The notes: generated by a model from the letters alone, not told the origin. A DNA stretch of 45,791 bases from Zygnema cylindricum (GCA_037447655.1 JBBHKE010002926.1:412544-458334), one strand, 5' to 3'; shown: positions 31,738 to 44,400, counted from the stretch's first letter. A program made the numbers and translations.

Positions 31738-32007
31738 TACACCGTGAGTCGCCAGTGAAGTAAAGAAACTTTTTTTATTAGCATGGAGTTTATATAAGTT
31801 TTGTTGATACTAATTTAGTTCAAATGGCGTCGCTGGTATTGAACCGTTTTTAAGTAATTAGCGATAAGGAAAAAACAACGAGTAGTGTTAACGTTATTTT
31901 GTGTTTAGAGGGCAAAGAAAACGGAAATGAAATTCGTGTTTAAACAACGAAAAATAATGTTGTGTTTTGTTTTAGAATGTTATATCCTTGTTGTTTTTGT
32001 GATAAAC
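31738..32007. mobile_element. partial CACCG-type MITE (copy I)
   Basis: The left end CTACACCGTGAGTCGCCAG is followed by MITE-like AAGTAAAGAAAC and TTAGCG words. No matching right end is found before copy J starts, so the right boundary given is only the limit of the search. Confidence 0.4.
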
Positions 32008-32209
32008 TACACTCCCCATTGCTTTTAGCGTTAAGGATTTATTAGTGTTTATGTGAAATGAAAATATATAACACTGATTTAGTGCAAAGAGATGTGGTGG
32101 ATTGTAGTCCACTCCCTTAAATAGTGTTTTTAACACTATTTTATAATTTTCGGCCAAAAAAGTGGCAATCGAATGAGTGTTATTAACTCTAATAATGATG
32201 GGCGGTGTA
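32008..32209. mobile_element. TA-flanked MITE, 200-bp class (copy J)
   Basis: Ends TACACTCCCCATTGCTTTTA and TAATAATGATGGGCGGTGTA. The interior TTTAGTGCAAAGAGATGTGG and CCACTCCCTTAAATAGTG blocks match copy G. Confidence 0.7.
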
Positions 32210-32800
32210 CATTATGTTGTGTTACTTTGTGTTATTGGGTCAAGCTATTTGTTACTTGTTGTGTTATTTTGTTTAATTTGTATGTTATTTAATATAGTTT
32301 TTCTGTTGCTTCATGTGCATTGTATATTTTCCATTGTATATTTTTGTTGTCTATTGCTGTATGTAGTACATTGTTTTTGAAAATCGTATGTTCTATATTG
32401 TATATTGCACATAGTATTGCATTGAATGTCGTATGCTGTATATTGTATATTCTATGTTTTATACTGTGTACTGTACACTATAGATTGCACATACTATATT
32501 TTTGTATACTGTACACTATGCTGTCTACCGTACAGTCTTCCGTATATCGTATGTCATGTATTATATCTCGTATTCCGTGTTTTGTATTTCGTATCTAGTA
32601 TCGCTTATCTTGTACCTTTTCTATTTCAAATATCGTTTATCGGATATTGTACATCGTATTTTGTAGATCGCATATTGTATTTTGTATCTCATATTTTGTA
32701 GTATATAATATATTGTATTTTATCTATAATTTAGTACATATTAAATGTTTTACTTTATGATTGTATGTCGTGTATTGTATTTTATATAGTGAATATAGCA
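32210..32800. repeat. degenerate TTGTAT/TCGTAT repeat stretch
   Basis: Words such as TTGTATATTG, CATCGTATTTTGTA and TATCGTATGTC repeat irregularly at 8-15-bp spacing up to about 32790, just upstream of the CCT exon at 32861. The overlapping Tyr/Cys/Leu-rich open frames result from this composition. Confidence 0.6.
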
Positions 32801-32860
32801 AATCATAAATATACAACGCATGATAGATGGTTTTGTGACGTGACATAATGTAATTTGCAG

Positions 32861-32971
32861 GCTCCAGAGGGCAGTATCAAAATCGGAGGATACACAAAAG
32901 ACGAAAGGAAATTGAGGATTAGTCGGTATCGTCAGAAACGATCAGAGAGAAATTTTGGTAAAAAAATTAAG
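32861..32971 (+). CDS. plus-strand CCT gene, exon encoding the first half of CCT
   Basis: 37 codons in phase 0, from APEGSIKIGGYTKDERK to RNFGKKIK. Flanked by AATTTGCAG and GTAATATC. Confidence 0.8.
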
Positions 32972-34161
32972 GTAATATCTCAATTTTTATTTGTCTTTTC
33001 CTAATGTCTCTATGTATGTTCTTGTCCATCCCGTTCTGTTCTTTTGGCATTCAAACTATCTTCTGGTATGAAAATGTTGGCATGTATTTATCAATGTTAA
33101 ATTATTGGGTTTTTTGTCTTTCAAATCCACATGAATGGTCGAGAAAACAAAAATCTTAAGGAATGTCCACTTTTAAGTTCCGAAACTTTAACAGAACTTT
33201 TGTTGACCAGTTTGTTTTGTCTGTCACACAAATTAGTTTAAGGAATTGTGAAGTTTTGCTTTCATTTATTATTATTATTATTATTTTTTATTTTATTTTT
33301 GTTTTCTCCTTTTCGGGTTTTAGTATGTTTCTCGGAAGAATTCGGCTGACAATCGACCGAGAGTTCGTGGGAGATTTGCAAAAACTGATGATGTGGAAGA
33401 TGTAAGTCTCTCTCTCTCTCCTTCTCCCTCTCCCTCCCCCTCGCCCTCTCTCTCTTCCCCTCCCCCTCCCCCTCCCTCTCCATTCTCGCCCTCGACCTCT
33501 CCCTCTCCCCCCCCTCTACCTTTTTACCCCCTCTAAATATTCATTTTCCTCTATAAAGTTTATTGTTTTTCTTTTTTAGTTTTTTCATTATTTGTGCTAT
33601 GTTCATTGACGTTTTATGAAAATGGAATTGTAAGCTTTTGTAAACTTGTAACAAATAAATGCTTCAAACTTCTTCGTCTTTTTTGAAAAGGACAGCACAA
33701 AAGAACCTTTTTTAATTTTACTTTTCTGGATTTTACAGAGCGATACAATGGAGGAAGGTGACGAAAGACACGACGAAGAAATGGAAAAGGGAGGGGAAGG
33801 AGAGGAAGGAGGAGGAGGAGAAGGAGGAGGAGGAGGAGAGGAAGGAGGAGGACGAGGAAACGAAGCAAAAAGAAACGAAGAAGGAATTGAAATAAGAAAT
33901 TATAAAGAAATGGAAATAAGAAATAGTGAAGAAATCGAAAGAAGTGATTTTGAAAAAAATGAAAGAATTCGGGAAGGAGACAACGGATTGACCGATGAAA
34001 TTGGAATTTTTTCTCAAAACGAAATCGAAAAAGAAGTAGAAGAAGGAATTCAAGAATTAATTCACACGACGGAAAATTATCCTCAAAATGAAATCGAAAC
34101 CGAAGGAATTCAAGAATTGGTTCACACGTCGGAAAATAGAGTGGAAGAGACGAGTATTTAA
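32861..34161 (+). CDS. CCT-domain gene, plus-strand copy (partial, diverged)
   Basis: Three exons, all phase 0: 32861-32971, 33324-33401 and 33739-34161. They use TTTGCAG, TTTTAG and TTTACAG acceptors and GTAATAT and GTAAGTC donors. Exons 1 and 2 encode a CCT motif (nuclear protein-protein or DNA-binding domain of plant transcription regulators) split by an intron at the same codon as in the minus-strand gene. Exon 3 opens SDTMEEGD, matching SDNILEDD there, then becomes a Glu/Gly-rich acidic tail ending at TAA (34159-34161). Against the other copy, GRY became GGY, FNKK became FGKK and YACRKTLAD became YVSRKNSAD, so conserved CCT positions are lost. No convincing N-terminal exons lie upstream (weak candidate 30238-30327). 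It may be a decaying or altered paralogue; the preserved splice sites argue against a long-dead copy. Confidence 0.75.
33324..33401 (+). CDS. plus-strand CCT gene, exon encoding the second half of CCT
   Basis: 26 codons, YVSRKNSADNRPRVRGRFAK then TDDVED; same length and phase as the equivalent exon 38652-38575. The following intron starts with a 110-bp CT-rich tract. Confidence 0.8.
33404..33515 (+). repeat. CT-rich tract at the 5' end of an intron
   Basis: Nearly pure pyrimidines directly after the splice donor of the plus-strand CCT gene. The corresponding intron of the minus-strand copy lacks it. Confidence 0.85.
33739..34161 (+). CDS. plus-strand CCT gene, terminal acidic exon
   Basis: 140 codons and a TAA. 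It has a Glu/Gly-rich block, then a tail with a repeated QNEIE(K/T)E...EGIQEL(I/V)HT unit near the C-terminus (about residues 95-130). The opposite-strand open frames are shadows. Confidence 0.7.
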   Translation, partial: SDTMEEGDERHDEEMEKGGEGEEGGGGEGGGGGEEGGGRGNEAKRNEEGIEIRNYKEMEIRNSEEIERSDFEKNERIREGDNGLTDEIGIFSQNEIEKEVEEGIQELIHTTENYPQNEIETEGIQELVHTSENRVEETSI

Positions 34162-34197
34162 GAAGAAACGAATTACCCGGTTCAATCATCAAGACCT

Positions 34198-34403
34198 CAC
34201 TTTTTTCGCTCTCTTCTTTCTCTCTTCCCTCTCTCTCTTCTCTCTCTCTTTCTCCTGCTCCTCTTTCCATCCCTCGCTCTCACTCCCTCTACCTCCTCTC
34301 CCTCTCTTCTCTCTCTCTCCCTCCCGCTCTCTCTCTCTCTCTCCCCTCTCTCACATGCTTGCGCTTCCTCTCTCTCTCTATCTCTCTCTCTTTTTCTCTT
34401 CCT
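34198..34403 (+). repeat. CT-rich tract downstream of the plus-strand CCT gene
   Basis: CTCT and CTCC repeats starting about 40 bases after the stop. It could pair in part with the GA-rich tract at 34613-34810. Confidence 0.85.
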
Positions 34404-34612
34404 GTTTTTGAGGCCACAGCGAAGAACCATTCATTTCAATTCTTGGAATGTTTTTACGGAAAAAACGTATTAACTTCTTAGAGAATAATTTTTTTTTTCC
34501 TTCTTCTTTAGACCAATATTAGGGCATTCTGAGAACCTTTTATCAAACTTTTTTAACTAGAAGATGGATTCAAGCTTGGAATTTGGTATTCAAAATGGAG
34601 TTTTTGTTTAGA
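34404..34612. other. intergenic spacer
   Basis: No feature recognised. Confidence 0.4.
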
Positions 34613-34810
34613 AGAGAGATAGGGAAGAGGAGAGAGTAACAAGAGATAGTGAGAGAGAGAGAGGGCAAAGAAGAGAAAAACAAGAGAGAGGGAGAGAGAG
34701 ATAGAGGAGAAAAAGAAAAGGAGAGAAAAAGGAGGGAAAAGTAGAGAAAAACAAGGAGAGAAAGAGAGAGAAGGAAGAGGAGACAAAACAAGAAAGAGAG
34801 AGGGAAACAT
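34613..34810 (+). repeat. GA-rich tract
   Basis: AGAGAGAG, GAAAAAGG and AAGGAGAG words; nearly all purine on the plus strand. It has opposite polarity to 34198-34403. Confidence 0.85.
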
Positions 34811-35194
34811 GAAGTAAAGTGGATAAACCTCTTACCTGGTCAAGAAGGAAAGTCAGATCTGTTACTCTTTTAGTGCAAACTGTAATTGTTAAAATGACTC
34901 CATGGATAAACAAATCGACACTAAGAACATTTTTTTCAATAATTTTTCTTCGGTCGAAAATTTTCAGTTCTTATGGTTGAAAAACTCTTAAAGTTTTTTA
35001 GGTCTAAAAAAAGGTTTTCCAGCTTTAAAGTTTACTCGTTAGGATTGTGAAGACAAGTTCATTTTACTTTCCATCCCGCTTTTTTTTTTTTTTTTAAATT
35101 CTCTTTTTTTCTCTTTTTTTGTTTTCCCTTTATTCACTTTGTTTTCTGGTTTGGTCTTTTTGTGCTTTAGAGAAGTAGCAACTTTTCACTTGTT

Positions 35195-35418
35195 GGGAGG
35201 GGGGGGAGGGGGGGAGGGGGGGGAGGGGGGGAGGGGGGGGAGGGGGGGGAGGGGGGGAGGGGGGGAACGGGGGGGACGGGGGACGGGGGGACCGGGGGAC
35301 CGGGTACGGGGGGACCGGGGACAGGGGGGGCCGAGGACGGGGGGACCGGGGACAGGGGGGGCCGAGGACGGGGGAACCGGGGACGGGGGGACCAGGGACG
35401 GGGGACGGGGGAGGGGTG
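35195..35418 (+). repeat. G-rich GGGGGGA / GGGGACCGG repeat
   Basis: First GGGGGGAG-type runs, then units such as GGGGACCGGGGACGGGGG. Dense G runs make this a strong G-quadruplex candidate. Open frames over it are Gly-rich artefacts. Confidence 0.9.
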
Positions 35419-37553
35419 TTTATGGCTTTCTTGTTTGTCCTATATATATGTTATACATGTACATACATATAACATATTTGCGGGAACTTATTAAAGAAAG
35501 TATGCGGAGGATCCTTCCAATTTTGCATTTTTAACTAATTATGTTTCAATCCAAGATAACTTTTTAGTCATTGTCATTAAACTTCATTGTCATTCTCATT
35601 GTTGTTATTACATTAACGATTTTTCTTGATTTCTCAAAATAAACGCTATTTCTTGTTATCGTCACAATGGTAATTTATAAGATGCCAATTTTATTTAGTT
35701 ATTATTTATTATGAGATTTTCTCTGATAGAAAAAAATTCCGATTTGAAAAGAAAAAATACAAAAAACAAATCAAAAAAGAAAAATAAAAGAACTGTAATA
35801 TTAAAACATGGTACTAGAAGTGTGTCACTTTGACGTATTGCCCAACTATACTTAAATTTCACCTATGAAAATATCATAGCATTTATGACATTTTCTTTTT
35901 TTTCTTGACATTTATGTTATGTGGATTTTAAACTACGTTTATCAACCGAAGAACTATTGGTTAACTTCCAGTTGTTATAACTGATATCACACATTTCTAA
36001 GAAAAAAAATCTCTTATTGTTTCCACTAAAACCAGAAACCATGAGATAAATGCAATTGAATAAAGATTTTATATTAATAGGGATATGAAGTAACACTTTC
36101 ATATCTCAAATAACTTTTTACAAGAAAAGTAAAGAAAAGAAAAGTAAGGAGTTTTTCAAACTCCTCGGGTATCTTGTGGTCATGTGTATAATTAGAAACA
36201 TTGTATATTGTTACCCCATGTAGTACTATACCGTACTATAAAAAAAAAAAAATGATTTCTTGCCAGAATAAAAAACTGACTGCTTTGCCCGGCAGTCGAG
36301 CAACCAATCACAATTATATATATACACACATATATTTTCTTTTTTGAATTTGCCAAATACAATTGATGATGGACAAAACTAAACCATTCATAAACTTCAA
36401 CCAGATAAACAAAAAGAAAAAGAAACAAAATATTTCGCCGTAAAGACACTCAAAACCCATAAAACCGGTGAACTGAATCAAGTGAAAAAAAAATAGCTTT
36501 TTATATTCCAAGTAATAAAAGAAGGCGAATACATCAAAACACTCTTACTCGAACAACGCTTGAATATGAACAAACTCCTAAATCACACTCGCTGCCCAAA
36601 AAGCAGGGCAGCTGAAAAAAAATCAACCAGGCAGCTGGAAAAAAACTCACAGAGAGAAAAAAAAAAGGACCTAAAACCTGAGAAATAAAGAAAGAAAAGA
36701 AAAGAAAAGGAAAGAAAAAAAAATCCTCTAAAAAATTTGTACAGTTAACTGCACAGATTCTAACTAATACACGGCTTTTTTCTGAACCCTTCTTAAAGCC
36801 CTAGAGGACAATTTTTTTCCAATTTTCCACTCTATGTCCAAACTATGTACCTAAGGATTCTACCAAATACTTTATCCTCTTTTAATACAAAGGTACATTT
36901 GATACTTTTTTAGGACTCTTTTGGAGCTTTTTTGGAACATTTTGAGAACTTTTTAATCCTCAAAATGTTCAAAGGTCCTGATTGAAAAAAAAAAAAATCC
37001 CTAGTTGAGAGTACAGCTAGAATGACAAAAACTACAAGCTTTTTTTTTTTTTAAAGCGAGCTTTCTTCAGTTCTCTAGCGAGATCTTTTTACCCAGTTTT
37101 TACTCTTTTCGAATTACATATCAACCCACTTTTCAAGCTTTTAGTAAATTGACAGCCTCATTTTCACCTAGTCGACACAAGAGCTCGAAAAAAGAGAAAA
37201 GGGAGATGATACATTTTTTTTCTCCAATAATTCTTCTTCTCCACCGAAAACAATTTCAGAAACATTCGTTTGTAACGTAATTGCCTCTCTCTCTCCCTCT
37301 TCCTCTCGTGTTGTCCAAAGAGTGAAAATGGGAGGGGAAGAGAAAGAATCAAGAACAAAAGATAGGGAGAGAGATAGGGAGAGAGACAGTTCCATGTGTC
37401 CATGTCACCAAAACCTAACACCACGATCCACACTACTCTCCAAGTCTCTATTTCAAAAGAAAAATATATATATGTTGGAGGATCCCTCCACATTTTTGTG
37501 GGGAAAGAATCATTTTTTTTTTTTGTTTTCCATTTTTGGTTTCAATCCAATAA
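35419..37553. other. intergenic region between the convergent CCT genes
   Basis: AT-rich. 36596-36650 has a small repeat (GCAGGGCAGCTGAAAAAAAA and CAGGCAGCTGGAAAAAAACT). 37270-37390 has CT-rich and GA-rich patches. It probably includes the 3' UTR of the minus-strand CCT gene. I did not find a convincing AATAAA-type signal. Confidence 0.45.
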
Positions 37554-38072
37554 TCAACATCGACTTGTCGCTGGTTCCATTTTTATCCCCGAGATACCCG
37601 AATTCCCCATAGTGACATATCCCATTCCTCCCATATTTCCTCCATTTCCCGGTCCATATCCCATATTCACCATCCCTCCTCCTCCTCCTCCTATTCCTCC
37701 TCCTAATCCTCCTCCGCCACCTCCACCTCCTCCCATTAAGTTCATCCCATTTGGACCCACGGAACAATTTGTCTCTCTCAAATGATTTCCAATGTTTTGC
37801 GTCATATTATGAGTCACTCCCATCTCATTACTAAGATATCCGTTACTTAGACAAGTTCCATATCTGTTAGTTAACCCGTTTCCGACCAATCCATTTCCCA
37901 TTCCAAGTTGCATCGTTCCGTTTCCCATAACTCCTGGCATTCCGGAAAAAGTTAAACCCATTTCTATGTGTCGAAAACTACCTCCAACCAAATCGCTAAA
38001 CTCTCCGGAAGACTCTTCTTCCAAAAGAAGATCGTCATCTTCAGCAATATCGTCCTCCAAAATATTGTCGCT
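37554..38072 (-). CDS. minus-strand CCT gene, exon 5 (C-terminus)
   Basis: 172 codons and TGA. It starts SDNILEDDIAEDDD after a TTGACAG acceptor. Gly/Met/Asn-rich repeats (GNGLVGNGL, a nine-Gly run) follow. Confidence 0.85.
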   Translation of the reverse strand, partial: SDNILEDDIAEDDDLLLEEESSGEFSDLVGGSFRHIEMGLTFSGMPGVMGNGTMQLGMGNGLVGNGLTNRYGTCLSNGYLSNEMGVTHNMTQNIGNHLRETNCSVGPNGMNLMGGGGGGGGGLGGGIGGGGGGMVNMGYGPGNGGNMGGMGYVTMGNSGISGIKMEPATSRC

Positions 38073-41000
38073 CTGTCAATTCAAAAGAGAAATTAAAAAG
38101 TTAAATTTAAACAGTACAGCTCTCTCAACTAAGAATATAGCATCAAAAACTTTAAATTTCTAAAGTATCGTTCTGTGAATTTTAAGTTTATTCCCAACAA
38201 AGTGGATTCACGAACTGTCAAGAAATAAACTGCTTTCAATACCGAGAAGGAGAAAAAACGATTAAAAACTAAACTAATAGAAGAAATTGAGTCTCGATCA
38301 GGGGCACATTTAGAAATCATCCGGAGACGTATGAAATCTCAAATCTTAACATTAAGAAACCTTCGACACGTAGAGTTAACAAACACTAACTACCTTCAAA
38401 ATTAACAAAAACATACAAAGCAGCAAGACACCGACAAGATAACACTAACATCCCTGGAAGAAAAGAAAAGGAAGGCAAAAAAAAAAAAAACAAAGAGAGG
38501 TACTCCGCTCATTTCAAGAGACCATTTTCCTTCCGTTCTATTTAATGAAATTAATAAGAATAGTTAATACTAACATCTTCCACTTCATCATTTTTCGCGA
38601 ATCGTCCACGAACTCTCGGCCGACTATCTGCCAAAGTTTTTCTGCAAGCATACTGCAAAAAACCAAAAAGACCCAAGGAAAAAACGATAAAAAAAAAACA
38701 TTAAAAAACACAAAATGCAAACTCCCTTTCCAAAACGAAACAAATGAATCCCGATAAACAAAAAACTCAACTAAACGTGGATGAATATTTTACACGATGA
38801 AGTTTTAAGTGGGATGGTGTTACAAACAACGGGTCTTCCAACCCCTCATCGTAATTAGTAGTGTTGTATATCGAGCAGGTTTTTGCTAATAATCGATGTG
38901 TTCCTCTTTAAGAAAAATCGTGTTGATAAAACCCTAAAAAATCCTAAAAAACCCTAAAACTAAACCCCCCTAAAAACCCTAAACATGGTGATATATCATT
39001 GATCATGTAAATCGCGATATCATTGATATTTGTACCGTTATTTCCTCACTCTTCGAACGTTTTTTTTCTAAGCCGTCAAGGCTGAAAAAGGTTTCTCAAA
39101 GGTATTTCTGTCAAAAAAAAATAATCACGCAAGCTGGCGAGCTGGTGATGGTATGCAATGTCGCCAGCTTTACAAGTTTTTTAATTGTTTTTTTGAGAGC
39201 TTTCCGGTCCCACTTCTGTAAAAAAGCGGGCATTTACAATTGCCCGCATTCTCGTCAACAATGCAACTGTCGACGTCATACAAAAAACCGTTCTTGTTCT
39301 ACGGTTGTACATTTTGTACAGCCCGAAAAACGAGAGAATAATTCTTAAAAAAAAAAAACATTCCGTTACGCGTTTCAAGAATTTATGCTAAAGTATGGTT
39401 TTGTTTGGAAATATTCGCAAAACGGGTCATGTAGATGATTTTCCATTCGAAAACTGTTAATGCAACATAGAACTTTCTTCGTCACCCTTTAGTCAATAAT
39501 TGGCCAGCTGTGCATCTGTTTTCCAAAAAAAAAAAATGACAGAAATAGTCAATCGGCATCACCCTCAGTATACGGTACACGCTAAACATATCATACCGTG
39601 ATCAATGTGTACCAAATGTTGGACTTTGTACCTTGATTTTTACTTTTTGTATTTTGAACGCACAATTTCTTCAGCGCCATATGTTTTCTGTTTGGTAAAG
39701 ATATTTGTGCGAATTACCGTACGCATATTGATCAATTATCCGCAGCAATCAAATTATCGACATTTATCGGCAAACTCAATAAACATTAAATTTCCAAGGT
39801 CCCAGTATTGATAAACACCGATATCCCCATATAGCGACCTTGACCTCGTTCGATATAAAATACTAGTAATTACTCTGGATTACAGTAGATCTACGTTATA
39901 TTTATGGAAGCTTTTACCAGTACAGAGAAATTACGCAGCTTTCAATAAAAAGCAAGCTATGGACATCCACATAGCTCCACCTTCCTATACATGTTTTATT
40001 GTGGATTGTAGCATTTCCTCCCATCCGGTACATTGCCCATCGCAATTGGAGTTAACAACACTAATTCTGTTGTGGTTTTCTTTTTACCCAAATCATGAAG
40101 TGTGAATAACATCAACAGCATGAGTGAACAGCGATCCACCACATCACTCAGCCCTAAATTAGCCCCAATCATTATACATTTCTCGTTAATCTAAACATCT
40201 ATTTTACTCAAATTATCATGATGAGTGTGCTAATGTTTCAAAACAGAACGTCAAAAATGTAATAACTAACCTTGATCTTTTTGTTGAAGTTCCTCTCTGA
40301 TCGTTTCTGACGATATCGACTTATACGGAGCTTTCTCTCATCCACGGTATATCTACCAATTTTAAAGCTTCCCTCTTCAAAAGGACTAGGAGACATTCCA
40401 TGAATCCCGAGGTTCATATGCATTCCCCTAAGCGACTGTCACCCATAAAACAAAAACAAAACACAATGCAGTAGGATAAAACACTGTCGTTAGCTTTGGG
40501 TCAAGGCTTTAGAAAAGAAAAACGCAAAAAGACTTCCAGTTTTCCTAAACATTATACTGAAACACATCTGATTGACCACAAAAATGGTAATTTCAAACAG
40601 CAAACTCGATTTTATTAAAGCAGGCGACAACAAAAAGACCTAATGAGATATCTTCCACCACCATCATGTCCCTAAAAAAAATCCTCAAATTTGCAAAACA
40701 ATCGCAAAATGAGGAACTAAAAAAATCTTTCACAAGAAAAAACTGACATGACAAAAAGGAAAAAAGCAATAAAACAAAAAATGCAAGATCCCTTAAATAA
40801 ACGAAAAGACACACTTGTACCTGAATATCCCCAGTACTATGAACCCTCCTCATTGCCCCCACAACCGGAAGGAGAGGCCTTATATTCATCGAGTGCATTT
40901 CTCCCATTTGGGAAACCATTCTCCCAGGTCCTACTGGAACCCTCGAAGAAGAATCCATTTGTCCCGGTATTGGGAACGAATTCCCTGACCCATTTTCCAT

Positions 41001-41388
41001 ATTTCCATTTTCCATTTTTAAAGAAGGGGCTGGAGCGAGAGTCCTAAACTGTCCCGATAGTTGTCCTAAAGCATGACTACTAAAACTTCTCTGCATCAAC
41101 ATAGGTCGAGAAGGAGGAGGGAGACCAATCGGGAGAGGTTTGAATTCATCTCCTTCTGGGTCAACATGCATAATATCCGATTCCTGTTCCCCTCTATCTC
41201 CTCCACCGTTTGGAGGAGAGGAATTAGTTGGAGCCTCTTCCTCTGCTTGTAAATGTCCCAATCCACTACTCTGATGAGTGCTATTATCTAAAACCATGAA
41301 CGCTCCTTCTCCTCCTCCTCCTCCTCCTATTCCTTCCCCTCCTATTCCTCCCTCTCCATCTCCTCCTCCTCCCCCTCCTCCTCTCCTC

Positions 41389-41422
<34 letters not shown>

Positions 41423-44400
41423 TCCCCCTCCTCCTCCTCCTCCTCCTCCTCCTCCTCCTCCCCCTCCCCCTCCCCCCCCTCCTCCCCCTTCTAATCCCAT
41501 CCCAGTTCCTCCTATTCCTCCTCCTCCTCTGTCAGATGAAATAGTGGGCCTAGGACTACAAGGCAAAGCAAATAAGTCGGGCTCCGCGGAGTCCATATGA
41601 GGTTGGGGAGGAGACGTAACTTGTCCTCTAAACTGAGACTGAGATCCTAAACTGGGACTGCCTTGTGTAAATCCTTTAGGAGAATTTTGGTTTTGTTTTG
41701 GTGATTCCATCGGTTGAGTAGAACCTGACTGGGTATGTTCTCTCCCACTGCCTTCCAAAGGCAGTAATGAAACTACTGCCTGACCTGCGACAGAATTACC
41801 CGATTCCTGAAACGGTTGTCGCATTTTCGGAGAAGAATTTTTTTGATGTTGATTTTGATGTTGGTTTTGATGATTTTGATGTTGTTGTTGATGTTGTTGT
41901 TGAATATGATTTTGATTTTGATTCTGATGTTGTTGCTGATCTGACTGATGATACCTCTGGTTAAATATTGGCTGTTGAGTTTGTTGCGAAATTTGTGAAG
42001 TTTGTGAGATTTGCTGTCCCTGTTGCTGTTTAATCTGTGATTGTATTTTCGAAGACTGTTTTGAGACTTGCTGATGTGGGTTTGGAGCTATAGGAGTCAA
42101 CCTTCTCGGATTACTGACTAAAGCATATTGTCCTCCTCTCTGTGTCGTTCTCCCTTTCCCCTTCCCACTGTCAAATACTGCGAGAGGACCGTGCATTTGT
42201 CCCATCATCGGTAACGGAACGGCAACGGAACCTTGCATGGGCATCGCCATAGTCATGGGACTTTGTCCAAAGGTCATTAATTGTTGGGGCATTCCTCCTA
42301 CCATCGGTTGCATGACTTGTTGAACCATATGGGGAGTCATTAATTGTTGAGGAATTTGTTGGACAATACCGACTTGTTGAATCATTTGTTGAGGAACTTG
42401 TTGGACCATGGGAGTCAATAACTGTTGCCCCATTGGCTGGAGGAGTCTCTGTGTCATCGAATGATTTCCCTGTTGTTGTTGACTCATCATTTGTACCATC
42501 TGTTGAGGCATCATTTGCGACATAAGATGTTGGGAAACCATTTGTTGTCCCATTTGTTGTTGTCCCATTTGTTCCATTCCCGCCATACTAAATTTTGTGG
42601 AAGAATTTGAATTTATGGACCCATTTTGCCCGGATTTCACGTTCGAATTTCCGGACATGCTAGGCATACTCATCGCCATCTGAGCAAAACTTGTGTTATC
42701 CATAACAGCTGGTTGAGTTACAACATATTGTACAGTCATTTGTCCAGTACTGAGAGGACCACAAGGTTGTTGACAATATGCGTTTTGATAATTCCCGTTA
42801 AGAAACTGAGGACTCGAAGACATGAGAGTTGTCTGATGATGATATCCGGCCGTAGGAACCGGGGCAGGAGGGATATTGGTTTGTAAAATTGGGGTTTGAG
42901 GTATTGGAGGAGGCGGCATTGGAGACGAAGAGGGAAGGAGAAGAGGGAAGGAGGAGGGAGCCATGGATGTCGTTGCAACAGGATTATTATCTGAAGCCGA
43001 TGCAGTCGCATTTCCACCTCCACTGAAGAAAGGAGAAGATAATGGTATATTATGTGAAGAGGAGTTTTGTGTGGGGGGTAAACTTCCAGAATTCTGAAAT
43101 TTGACGTCCAATCTGTGCTCTCCTCCTCCGCCACCTCCACCTCCTCCCCCTCCTACCCCTCCTCCTCCTCCTCCCGAGTTTTCATAGCTTGTGTAGTTAT
43201 TAGAGTCGATCGATTTATAGACATCCGAATCGTCCAATGAAGGGAAGACCCCATTATCGCCTTGAAAGTAAGCAAATGTCTGCACAGAAAAATAGGAATT
43301 AAGAAAATGGTTACCAGTCAAAAAGAATGGGAAACAGTTAAAAAAATCAGTATCGGTCAGAAAAAATGGGTATCGGTAAAAAAAAATGGGTGCAAATCAG
43401 TACAGTCGCTTAACAAACATGGAGCTGTGGTAAGGATTTTACTGGATCTATATATGTTTGTGCAAAAACCGTATTTATACTAAGAGGCAACAAGTCCATA
43501 AATCATAAAGGACCGAAATAAAGTGGTGCAAATTGAAAAATAAATAATGATCCACGTTCCATATTCAGCAAATTCATGGAGTTAGATTGATAATTTTAAA
43601 TAATAATGTGAAAGAAGAATGGCAAAAACATTCCTTATAGCAGAAAACCTAGCTACTTATACTATCCGTATGATATACCCAACTAAGGCCTGTCATGTTC
43701 TTTTTTTTCTTTTCTTTTGTCAATATCTCAGCCGTCTGATCTATTAAGAAGTCTCCCAAGGCCACATCACTCCGCCATAAATTATTATTTTGATACGCTT
43801 TAATACGAATAAAAATTCCTTTAACGATAAGCAGTGTGCCATTTATTGTGAGGAAATGTGTGAGAAAAGTATATCAAGAAACATCTCATTCCTCCCTCCT
43901 CCCTCCTCCCTCCTCCCTCCTCTCACCTCCCTTCCATCATAAAACTCCTCCTCCTCACTCTATCAATACTGTCACTCACTCTCTTCCCCTTCTTTCATCT
44001 TTCCGACACAGACCTCGTTCATTCTGCTCTCTCGCTCACCTTCGCCCTCTCCCTCTCCCTCTCCCTCTCCCTCTCACCCTCACCCTCTCTCCCTCTCTCT
44101 CTCCCCTTGAAGATGTAGATGATCTTTGCGTTCACACTCATTCTCAATTTAAATATTGGCCTCTCATACGATCTCTCCCGCCCTCTCTCCCCCTCTCTTC
44201 CCTCTCTTTTCCACTACCATACACACCTCTCACATCTCTCTCTTTCGCTTTCTCCCTGATTCTCTCTCCTTCCCTTATCCTCCCTCGCTCTCCAATCACT
44301 TACCTCTTTTCTATCTCACCCCTCTGCCATCTAAACCCTCTTTTTATTTCCTTTTCCCCCTCCGTTTCTCTCCTACCTATCTCCCCTCCTATCTCCCTCT

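Noticed and set aside
32177-32701. Overlapping Leu/Tyr/Cys-rich frames that look like membrane proteins
   Set aside because: Produced by TTGTAT/TCGTAT repeats; no conserved motif and several overlapping frames.
33748-34430. Leu/Phe-rich minus-strand frames at 33614-34270 and 33733-34053
   Set aside because: Antisense of the Glu-rich terminal exon of the plus-strand CCT gene and its CT-rich flank.
35139-35534. Gly-rich 131-codon frame
   Set aside because: It reads through a G-run repeat; no supporting features.
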